In this document: positions 1 to 4,684 of the stretch, piece by piece
Layout: each line of letters begins with the position of its first letter
How positions within the stretch are numbered: position 1 is the first letter of the stretch
Source: Marinagarivorans sp. UBA5868
GTDB lineage: Bacteria; Pseudomonadota; Gammaproteobacteria; Pseudomonadales; Cellvibrionaceae
Direction: 5' to 3'
Length of the DNA stretch: 5,240 nucleotides
Assembly (NCBI GenBank): GCA_002432095.1
Contig: DJFQ01000242.1
Coordinates: forward strand, 5,815-11,054
The notes under the pieces: model-generated
The model's database searches: none
Seen by the model: the letters and a program-made list of their open reading frames with translations, nothing else
Told to the model about the DNA's origin: nothing
Translations under genes and position numbers: made by a program

Positions 1-1
1 C

Positions 2-844
2 TCGACGCAGCTTAAACTAATCAAACCCAATAAATCCGCCGAGGCGGAAATTACCGCTGACCAGCGGGAAGTTGCGCTCCAACCGCTGCAATCCCAAGCG
101 CCGCCCGAGGTGCCGCAAGGCGACGAAAATAATCCTGCTACCTGGCTGTTCGATCCCGAATCCTTTGCACCTATGGGCAAAATGATCGGTGATCGTTATT
201 ACTCCATCGTTACCGATTATCTTGGCACTCCGGCGGCCATGTTCAGCGACGCCGGGGAAAAAGTCTGGTCGGCGGATATAACGGTTTGGGGAGATTTGCG
301 CAACCTCGAAGGAGAAAGGCAAACATGCCCATTTCGTTGGCCTGGGCAATATGAGGATGAAGAGACCGGGCTTTATTACAACCGCTTCCGATATTACGAT
401 CCGGATGCGGGGCAGTATGTAAGCCAGGATCCTATTGGGCTCCTTGGAAATAATCCCACGCTGTATGGTTATGTAAAGGACTGTTTGACTCATGTAGACG
501 TTCTGGGACTAAATTCGCTTCCTAGTTTGCCAGACAGGACGATTTTTGAGTCTGGTAATACCAGAATTGTCCATAATTATCATGATCTCACATTGGAGCA
601 CGCCGACCCGATTCACTTTCATATAGAAGAAAACGGAAAATCTATTGGAAAAATAAAAGCTGATGGTACGCTTATCGACGGCAGGTCAAACAAGACAGCA
701 AACAGGTTTTTGAGTTCGCGCTCGAATATAAATAGGCTGCGAAGGGCCGAGCGGAGAATTGCTAACTTTATTAGAAAAGTTGGAGGAGGAATAGCTGGCG
801 GAAGGCCATTTAGGCGAGGAAGGCGTGGATGTGGGTCGGAATAA
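2..844 (+). CDS. Rhs/YD-repeat polymorphic toxin protein, C-terminal 280 residues (5' end outside window)
   Basis: The frame is open to the left edge, so this is the 3' part of a much larger gene; a GTG at 110 is internal, not the start. Rhs proteins form a shell that encloses a C-terminal toxin and are delivered by type VI secretion or similar routes. Seen in the sequence: the core strand motif YSIVTDYLGTP (about residues 63-73), a VW...WG motif, then GQYEDEETGLYYNRFRYYDP and the boundary motif DPIGLLGN followed by DVLGL, ending near base 511. This matches the Rhs repeat-associated core. The last 110 residues (bases 512-841) are unrelated to the core and form the variable toxin tip. Within the tip, base composition falls to AT-rich, as is usual for exchangeable Rhs tips. 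The stop TAA is at 842-844. A candidate immunity gene follows at once. Family assignment is firm; the toxin activity is unknown. Confidence 0.93.
   Translation, partial: STQLKLIKPNKSAEAEITADQREVALQPLQSQAPPEVPQGDENNPATWLFDPESFAPMGKMIGDRYYSIVTDYLGTPAAMFSDAGEKVWSADITVWGDLRNLEGERQTCPFRWPGQYEDEETGLYYNRFRYYDPDAGQYVSQDPIGLLGNNPTLYGYVKDCLTHVDVLGLNSLPSLPDRTIFESGNTRIVHNYHDLTLEHADPIHFHIEENGKSIGKIKADGTLIDGRSNKTANRFLSSRSNINRLRRAERRIANFIRKVGGGIAGGRPFRRGRRGCGSE
512..844 (+). other. Variable C-terminal toxin tip of the Rhs protein
   Basis: This is the part of the Rhs protein after the DVLGL boundary, about 110 residues. Its first half is His- and Asp-rich: HNYHDLTLEHADPIHFHI, followed by a GKIKADGTLIDG segment. 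Its second half is strongly basic (NRLRRAERRIANFIRK) and ends in a Gly/Arg-rich tail with a single Cys. From memory, the layout 'HxxxxHFHI, then IxxxGxxxxG, then a basic helix' resembles small domains found at the ends of other Rhs and filamentous haemagglutinin proteins that carry an HxHV motif. I cannot name a characterised activity. The clustered His residues could bind metal and the basic half could bind nucleic acid; both are inferences. Confidence 0.6.
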
Positions 845-854
845 GGTGAAGAAA

Positions 855-1451
855 ATGTTGAAGACTGTTTTTAGTAAAAATCAAGAAGAAAAGCTGTATT
901 CTTTTTCTTCTTCAAAATTGCATGCTGAATACTATATTCAATTTGAGAGCGAGTATTGTGTCACGCTTGAATATGCCATTGAAAATGTCGTTTCAAAAAA
1001 TCCAAATTTGAAGTCCGCTTCACAGCGGTTTTTGGACTACTATTCGGTGCTGATAAGGAAACCTTCAGACTTTCTGCTTATAGACAAGTTTAAATTTCTA
1101 CAGAGAAAGAATGAAGCCTTAAAGATCTTGTGCGAAAGCCGACTTTTGTCTGATGAAATGTTATACGCGCTGTTTCAGAGTCAAGATGTGATTAATCTTT
1201 TTCCAAGTGGTGAGTGGTTAGATGTCTGCGCGCGCCGATTCGTGAAGGTTTTGGTCAATTTTGCCGAAGGAAGTGAAATTTCGTGGCGAGAAGCATTTCC
1301 GAATAATCATGAAATTCCAGATTTTACTAAGCAGTATATATATAGTTGGATTTATGAAGAGGGAAGGATGGACAGCGACTTTCTGCAAAGATTTCGACAT
1401 GAATTTCCAGCAAAATACAAACACCTATCGTCGTTCCTGGATGGCGGGTAG
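855..1451 (+). CDS. Unrecognised 198-residue protein, probable immunity protein for the Rhs tip
   Basis: I do not recognise the family. The protein looks soluble and mostly alpha-helical, rich in Phe, Tyr, Leu and Lys, with no signal peptide or membrane segment. The case for immunity is positional: it starts 10 bases after the Rhs stop codon, on the same strand, with AT-rich composition like the toxin tip and unlike the Rhs core. That is the standard arrangement for Rhs toxin-immunity pairs. The ATG at 855 is chosen because AAGGTG (843-848) sits 6 bases upstream. The same frame is open further up, with GTG starts at 825 and 831 behind a GAGGAAGG stretch (816-823); those would overlap the toxin end and add 8-10 residues. 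The stop TAG at 1449-1451 lies inside an inverted repeat. It could instead be an unrelated cargo gene. Confidence 0.75.
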   Translation: MLKTVFSKNQEEKLYSFSSSKLHAEYYIQFESEYCVTLEYAIENVVSKNPNLKSASQRFLDYYSVLIRKPSDFLLIDKFKFLQRKNEALKILCESRLLSDEMLYALFQSQDVINLFPSGEWLDVCARRFVKVLVNFAEGSEISWREAFPNNHEIPDFTKQYIYSWIYEEGRMDSDFLQRFRHEFPAKYKHLSSFLDGG

Positions 1452-1457
1452 GTGTTT
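1419..1457 (+). terminator. Terminator-like inverted repeat over the immunity-gene stop codon
   Basis: AAACACCTA (1419-1427) and TAGGTGTTT (1449-1457) form a perfect 9-base inverted repeat around a 21-base loop. The loop can add a short CGTC/GGCG stem with one G-T wobble. The right arm contains the stop codon and ends in TTTT. The U tract is largely part of the stem and is short, so termination strength is uncertain. Confidence 0.4.
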
Positions 1458-1492
1458 TAGGGAGTAGGCCTCAGGATAAGGCGCCTCATTGG

Positions 1493-1539
1493 CGTCTAGC
1501 CTAGAGGCGGTTTCATAGCACGCGAGTAAAGGCTAGACG
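1493..1539. repeat. Perfect 9-base inverted repeat CGTCTAGCC / GGCTAGACG
   Basis: The arms are at 1493-1501 and 1531-1539 with 29 bases between them. The heptamer GCTAGAC of the right arm occurs again at 1730-1736. The left arm overlaps an 11-base palindrome TCTAG-C-CTAGA (1495-1505) and a smaller CGCCTC/GAGGCG pair (1482-1487 and 1504-1509), so several alternative hairpins are possible. There is no T run, so it is not an intrinsic terminator. Confidence 0.6.
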
Positions 1540-1587
1540 ATACAAAAAGGCGCGGTCTGCCAAGCCGCACAGCGGACTAAGCCGGCA

Positions 1588-1796
1588 TTCCGGTTTGCAG
1601 GTGGTAAAGGAGTATTGTGACGGTATTTTAATGCGGTATCGACGAGCGCAGCAGTTATGAGACAGCCTCAAATAGGTCCGATGCCTTTTGTGCGCCTCAA
1701 AGCTCGCAGTAATCTCGCAATATGCATCAGCTAGACTACCGAAGGATGATGCAGGGCATGTCTGAGGGCATTTGAGCCTTTTCCGGTTTGCGGGTG
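1588..1796. repeat. Pair of 16-base direct repeats in the spacer
   Basis: TTCCGGTTTGCAGGTG (1588-1603) recurs as TTCCGGTTTGCGGGTG (1781-1796), 15 of 16 bases identical, 193 bases apart. The first copy also lies in a small stem, AAGCCGG/CCGGTTT around CATT (1579-1596). This may be a duplicated intergenic repeat unit; chance is possible. Confidence 0.4.
1723..1753. repeat. Perfect 7-base inverted repeat TGCATCA / TGATGCA
   Basis: The arms are at 1723-1729 and 1747-1753 with a 17-base loop that contains a copy of GCTAGAC (starting at 1730). It is one of several small dyads crowded into this spacer. Confidence 0.45.
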
Positions 1797-1870
1797 TTTA
1801 GCGTCAGGGTCGGTAAGTTGAGATAGGGGCAGAAAGGGTTAGAAAGAAATTGGGGACAGCCGCGCAGTGG

Positions 1871-1889
1871 TCGAGAAGCAATGTCTCGA
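1871..1889. repeat. Small hairpin TCGAGA / TCTCGA beside a TTGGGGACAG stretch
   Basis: A 6-base perfect dyad with a 7-base loop, extendable with a wobble pair and a bulge to GTG/CAC on the outside. It lies 12 bases after TTGGGGACAG (1850-1859). From memory, TTGGGGACAG-type sequences commonly flank REP-associated transposase genes in gammaproteobacteria, so this could be a remnant of such an element. No transposase is present here. Confidence 0.3.
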
Positions 1890-1897
1890 TGCACCTA

Positions 1898-1939
1898 AAA
1901 ACAACAAAAGGCAACCGGAATCCCGGTTGCCTCTTTTAT
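1898..1939 (-). terminator. Rho-independent terminator of the histone-like gene
   Basis: GGCAACCGG (1910-1918) and CCGGTTGCC (1923-1931) form a perfect 9-base GC-rich stem with a 4-base loop. Read on the minus strand, the stem is followed by TTTTGTTGTTTTT, and it starts 12 bases after the stop codon of the histone-like gene. This is a strong, textbook intrinsic terminator. The plus strand has only TCTTTTATT after the stem, so it may also stop rightward transcription from the Rhs side. Confidence 0.9.
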
Positions 1940-1943
1940 TAAC

Positions 1944-2402
1944 TTACTTCTTCTTCGCTTTCTTAGCTGCAGCTTTGGCTTTAGCGGCGGCTTTCTTTTC
2001 AGCGGCTTTGATTTTCTTGGTGTCGGCAGCTGCACGCTTCTTCTGCCATGAAGCGGAGAACTTGGCAACGGCGCTGGCCAGATCTTTCTCGGTTTTAGCT
2101 GCGAGTGATTCTTTCAGCTTCGCAACTGTATCCATTGAGGATGGTGCGGCTGTCTGCGCTTTTGCTACAGGCTTAGCAGCTTTTGCTTTACCTGCTTTTG
2201 GTGGTCTGCCGGGCTTGCCGGTTTTTACGGGTTTTGCTGCTTTTGCCGGCTTGGCAGCTTTTGCTGGTTTAGCGGCAGCGGCTGGTTTGGCTTTGGCAGG
2301 ACGACCACGCTTTTTAGCGGTGGCGGCCGGAGCTGCAGCTGCGGCGGTTTGTGCTTTAGCGGGACGACCGCGCTTTTTTGCAGGAGCTTTGGCAGTTGCC
2401 AT
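1944..2402 (-). CDS. Histone H1-like, AT-hook DNA-binding protein (152 aa)
   Basis: A very basic, low-complexity nucleoid protein predicted to bind AT-rich DNA in the minor groove and act in chromosome compaction or gene regulation. Domains in order: AT-hook core RGRP in KKRGRPAK at residues 9-16 and again at 30-37; KPAKAA-type repeats at 45-62; a third hook-like motif KPGRPPK at 63-69; a less repetitive segment at about 88-128 (SSMDTVAKLKESLAAKTEKD...) that may fold as helices; and a Lys/Ala tail from about 129 to the end. This resembles the bacterial H1-like proteins and the KPAA-repeat regulator AlgP of Pseudomonas, but I cannot claim orthology. The ATG is supported by AGAGAGGA (2411-2418), about 8 bases upstream. 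The gene is alone, with its own terminator. The long opposite-strand frame over it is a by-product of its composition. Confidence 0.88.
   Translation of the reverse strand: MATAKAPAKKRGRPAKAQTAAAAAPAATAKKRGRPAKAKPAAAAKPAKAAKPAKAAKPVKTGKPGRPPKAGKAKAAKPVAKAQTAAPSSMDTVAKLKESLAAKTEKDLASAVAKFSASWQKKRAAADTKKIKAAEKKAAAKAKAAAKKAKKK
2217..2270 (-). repeat. Three 18-base tandem units encoding KPAKAA / KPAKAA / KPVKTG
   Basis: Codons 45-62 of the histone-like gene form three head-to-tail hexapeptide units (2253-2270, 2235-2252, 2217-2234), the third diverged. Such in-frame repeats can change copy number by slippage without breaking the frame, giving length variants among strains. Confidence 0.65.
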
Positions 2403-2410
2403 ATTTAGAT

Positions 2411-2418
2411 TCCTCTCT
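2411..2418 (-). promoter_or_regulatory. Ribosome binding site of the histone-like gene
   Basis: On the minus strand AGAGAGGA ends 8 bases before the ATG. It decides the start and argues that the minus frame, not the overlapping plus frame, is the real gene. Confidence 0.75.
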
Positions 2419-2432
2419 AGTGGATCGGTAGG

Positions 2433-2442
2433 TACTTAAGTA
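2433..2442. promoter_or_regulatory. 10-base palindrome TACTTAAGTA upstream of the histone-like gene
   Basis: A perfect palindrome 31 bases before the start codon, followed by a further AGTA. Its place in the leader or core promoter would suit an operator, but I could not identify a convincing -35/-10 pair around it and know no matching regulator. Confidence 0.3.
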
Positions 2443-3038
2443 AGTATTCAATAAGTTCTCAATGCATCCGGAAGCGATGGGACCACCTGTTGCCATGGTT
2501 TACTTGCGCCCGGTTTGGTAAAACTGGATCGTTTTCATGTTACCGCGCGCCGTACACCGACCCTTGGCTTTAACCGGAAGTTCAACTGCTGCCTACCGGT
2601 CTGCACAGGAGTAAAACCAGCATCCCCTCGTGCGTTCTCTATTCAAACACTTCCAGCAAAACAAATGATCCGAACCGCAGATGCATTTGGCCGTGAATGT
2701 TATTTTAAATAAAAAACATTTGCACCTATTTTTTATAATAGTGCGTCATATTTAATTCTTGCAAGGTCGCAACTCGAAAAAAAGCAAAAATAAGTGGCTG
2801 CTCTCCCTTTTTTGAATGGTGCGGGCACCTAAAAGGAGAAGTGAGTCCAGTCTCGGTTAGGTTTTTTTGCCAATGAGAGGCTCAGTTTAGTCACTGATAA
2901 ACACCAGCATTGTGAGTGTAGATCTATTTTTGAAAAAAAAGCGCGGTAAAAGGCGACGGTTCTGTGTCTTGGCAAACAAAACCCATGACTCAATTGGATT
3001 GTAGTGAGTTCGAATTCATCGAAAGGCAGCGGATATGT
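2443..3038. other. Gene-free stretch between the histone-like gene and the LysR gene
   Basis: No credible coding region is seen. The one longer plus-strand frame (2515-2712) begins at TTG without a ribosome binding site and has an unremarkable composition. The left third is of average GC. From about 2700 the stretch becomes AT-rich, with a TATAAT (2734-2739), a small imperfect hairpin (2722-2744), a terminator-like hairpin (2827-2868) and A/T runs near 2930. The TGA-proximal end (3000-3038) shows no clear terminator for the LysR gene. Confidence 0.5.
2827..2868 (+). terminator. Possible plus-strand terminator hairpin
   Basis: ACCTAA (2827-2832) pairs with TTAGGT (2857-2862), with an inner GAGA/TCTC stem (2836-2839 and 2851-2854), and the stem runs straight into seven T residues (2862-2868). 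Part of the left arm can instead form GGTG-CGGG-CACC (2818-2829), a competing hairpin. No plus-strand gene ends here, so it either closes an unannotated transcript or is fortuitous. Confidence 0.3.
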
Positions 3039-3950
3039 TCAACCTTTATTTTGCCGTGAAGCAAACTGGGTCATGAGAATTTTGGCGAGCGCACGGGTAG
3101 CTGGGCCGGCGTGCGCGGGAGTGGTTAAAATCAAAGACAGGGGAATGCGACGCTCGGCACCAATTTCCAGGGGTAAAACGACCAGATCTCCGGCTTGCAG
3201 ATTACGCATTACTCTGTGCTCAGGAAGAAAAGCAAAACCGAGTCCCGCCATTACAGTATCCACGCTGGTAGCAAAATGACTCACCGTCCAGCGTTGTTGT
3301 GCACCCAACCACCCTGCGTCTTGTTCCCGTTTGATGCCGCTATCTCTAACAACGATTTGTCGGTGATTTTTCAGTTCGGACTCTGTGATATGGCTCATGG
3401 TGGCCAGCGGATGTGTTTTGTGCGCGACAGCCAACATACGAATATCAATTAATGGGTCGCCGAGAAAGCCCGGTGGAATTCTTGGCGTTATTGCAAGCTC
3501 ACAACCGTGGCCGAGGACAGCCTCGTCGGTACCCGAGAGTGAAGTTTCCAAAACTTTTATTCGGGTAAGTGGGCTCAGTGTGGAGAATTCCTGAAGAGCG
3601 CAAAGAACAGGAGGCATGGGTGTCAATGCATCGGCCACCAAGGTGACAATGCTTTCCCATCCACTTGCCATATATTCGGCAGCCTGTTCGGTGGCATATG
3701 CCTGATCCAGCAAATTGCTGGCATAACGATAAAGAGCGGTGCCAGTGGGTGTAAGGACGGCTCTGCGTCCATCTTGCTCCAGCGCTGGGCTAGGAAGCAT
3801 CTCGTTTAATCTGGCGATGGCGTAGCTGATACTTGATTGGCTTTTATTTAGAATTTCGGCCGCTCGTGCGTAGGTTCCCTCGTCTACAACGGCTTTGAAC
3901 GCTGCCCATTGTTCAAGTGAGATTTTTGGTATCGGATTATGTTTTGCCAT
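3039..3950 (-). CDS. LysR-family transcriptional regulator (303 aa)
   Basis: A DNA-binding regulator, probably controlling the divergent azoR-pirin operon and itself. The N-terminal winged helix-turn-helix spans about residues 10-68: SLEQWAAFKAVVDEGTYARA, then AAEILNKSQSSISYAIARLN and a wing ending in LTPTG. From about residue 90 on lies the effector-binding domain, with the late motif GLGFAFLPEHRV and a following G-L-V-L-P stretch typical of LysR proteins. Length is normal for the family. I chose ATG at 3948-3950 because the helix-turn-helix then begins about ten residues in, as usual, and because AGGTGG (3953-3958) lies just upstream. The frame continues up to TTG at 4007, which would add 19 residues without a good ribosome binding site. 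The inducer is not visible from sequence; quinones or electrophiles are an inference from the neighbours. Confidence 0.93.
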   Translation of the reverse strand: MAKHNPIPKISLEQWAAFKAVVDEGTYARAAEILNKSQSSISYAIARLNEMLPSPALEQDGRRAVLTPTGTALYRYASNLLDQAYATEQAAEYMASGWESIVTLVADALTPMPPVLCALQEFSTLSPLTRIKVLETSLSGTDEAVLGHGCELAITPRIPPGFLGDPLIDIRMLAVAHKTHPLATMSHITESELKNHRQIVVRDSGIKREQDAGWLGAQQRWTVSHFATSVDTVMAGLGFAFLPEHRVMRNLQAGDLVVLPLEIGAERRIPLSLILTTPAHAGPATRALAKILMTQFASRQNKG

Positions 3951-3983
3951 GGCCACCTGCCAAAACCATCTAAATTCTTGATC

Positions 3984-3989
3984 AATATA
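3984..3989 (-). promoter_or_regulatory. Candidate -10 element of the LysR gene
   Basis: On the minus strand this reads TATATT, five of six matches to the sigma-70 consensus, placing a start about 27 bases before the ATG at 3950. It overlaps the TTGATCAA dyad (3978-3985), which would allow self-repression. The -35 is poor. Confidence 0.35.
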
Positions 3990-4050
3990 CGCCAATAATT
4001 GCATCAATTCATCGGTTCGGCGCGCCTACACTACCTATCAAACATTGATG

Positions 4051-4058
4051 AGGAGGTG
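4051..4058 (+). promoter_or_regulatory. azoR: Strong ribosome binding site of azoR
   Basis: AGGAGGTG lies 5 bases before the ATG at 4064, a near-perfect match to the anti-Shine-Dalgarno sequence. It fixes the start and suggests efficient translation. The ATCAA-ACA-TTGAT dyad ends two bases before it. Confidence 0.8.
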
Positions 4059-4063
4059 TATTC

Positions 4064-4666
4064 ATGGCTACCAAAATTTTGCGTTTAGATACCAGTGTGT
4101 TCAGCGAGCATGGGTCATCCACCCGGCTCAATCAGGCTTTGACGGAAAAACTCCAACAGGTTTATGGCGAGGTGGAAGTCCGGCATCGGGATCTCGCTCG
4201 CGAACCTCTGCCGCACTTTTCCGCTGATGTTATTGGTGCATTGCAGGCGCAAGCGCAGGACCGCACAGCGGCGCAGATTCAGCTTAAGACATTAGCAGAT
4301 GAATTAATCGAGGAATTGTTAGCGGCTGATATATTGGTGGTTGCTGCGCCCATGTATAACTTTGGTATTCCGTCGACATTGAAAGCCTGGATCGATTATG
4401 TGGCGAGGGCGGGCGTGACATTTCGCTATACCTCAAACGGACCGGAAGGGTTGGTGAGGGGCAAGACGCTCTATATCGTTACCACCAGGGGTGGTATACA
4501 CAAGGATCAGCAATCCGATAGCGAAATTCCTTTTTTGCATACGTATTTTCGTTTCCTCGGTATTACTGACATCCGCACACTCTATGCGGAAGGTTTGGGG
4601 ATGGCCCAAAAAGATGAACAGTTCACTGCCGCGCTCGCCTCGATTGAAGGGCTGGTCGCGGCCTGA
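4064..4666 (+). CDS. azoR: FMN-dependent NADH-azoreductase / NADH:quinone reductase (AzoR, formerly AcpD)
   Basis: A flavodoxin-like cytoplasmic enzyme that reduces azo bonds and, more physiologically, quinones by two electrons using NADH. Length is 200 residues, the usual size (E. coli AzoR is about 201). Motifs seen: the N-terminal strand KILRLDTS with a following SS pair (residues 18-19) in the phosphate-loop position; PMYNFGIPSTLKAWID (96-111), the FMN-contacting loop; the block YVARAGVTFRYTSNGPEGLV (112-131); TTRGGIH (140-146), the second FMN loop; and FLGITDI...YAEGL (164-178). These follow E. coli AzoR closely. It starts behind a strong ribosome binding site, is divergent from a LysR gene, and is followed after 18 bases by a pirin gene, so an operon is likely. 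No defects are seen. Confidence 0.96.
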   Translation: MATKILRLDTSVFSEHGSSTRLNQALTEKLQQVYGEVEVRHRDLAREPLPHFSADVIGALQAQAQDRTAAQIQLKTLADELIEELLAADILVVAAPMYNFGIPSTLKAWIDYVARAGVTFRYTSNGPEGLVRGKTLYIVTTRGGIHKDQQSDSEIPFLHTYFRFLGITDIRTLYAEGLGMAQKDEQFTAALASIEGLVAA

Positions 4667-4684
4667 TGACCATTGGAGATCGTT

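Larger units (their letters stand above)
1458..1905. other. Gene-free spacer with short inverted and direct repeats
   Basis: No convincing open frame with a ribosome binding site is seen on either strand. The stretch holds a perfect inverted repeat CGTCTAGCC/GGCTAGACG (1493-1501 and 1531-1539), a second one TGCATCA/TGATGCA (1723-1729 and 1747-1753), and a 16-base direct repeat with one mismatch (1588-1603 and 1781-1796). It also has a hairpin at 1871-1889. It looks like intergenic repeat or decayed mobile sequence bordering the Rhs island. Origin is not established. Confidence 0.5.
3951..4063. promoter_or_regulatory. Divergent lysR/azoR control region with repeated ATCAA/TTGAT half-sites
   Basis: This is the 113-base gap between the two start codons. 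It holds TTGATCAA (3978-3985), AATTG-CAT-CAATT (3997-4009), with ATCAA at 4003-4007, and ATCAA-ACA-TTGAT (4037-4049), so the half-site occurs five times. The rightmost dyad also fits the LysR T-N11-A box (T4036 to A4048). The dyads sit on both gene flanks, as expected for a LysR protein that activates the operon and represses itself. The assignment to this LysR protein is inferred from position. Confidence 0.6.

Noticed and set aside
17..493. 158-residue minus-strand open frame over the Rhs core
   Set aside because: It is antisense to an unmistakable Rhs coding sequence, has no recognisable motif, and no clear ribosome binding site.
1458..1905. Integron attC site or CRISPR array in the post-Rhs spacer
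   Set aside because: The dyads and repeats are irregular, there is no evenly spaced repeat-spacer series, and I see no matched attC core pair with cassette genes.
1867..2439. 190-residue plus-strand frame, Ala/Phe/Leu-rich and membrane-like
   Set aside because: It is the mirror of the Lys/Ala-rich histone-like gene; the hydrophobicity comes from the complement of Lys and Ala codons. The minus frame has the ribosome binding site, AT-hooks and terminator.
2515..2712. 65-residue plus-strand frame
   Set aside because: It starts at TTG with no ribosome binding site, has no motif, and lies in a stretch with no other coding signs.
2720..2739. TTGCAC and TATAAT as a sigma-70 promoter pair
   Set aside because: The spacer is only 8 bases; 16-18 are needed, so the two cannot work together as -35 and -10.
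3009..3023. TTCGA-ATTCA-TCGAA dyad as terminator of the LysR gene
   Set aside because: The arms are only 5 bases, AT-rich, and not followed by a T run on the minus strand.
4005..4007. Upstream TTG start for the LysR gene
   Set aside because: It would add 19 residues before the helix-turn-helix, lacks a ribosome binding site, and would place coding sequence over the likely promoter and half-sites. ATG at 3950 fits the family better.
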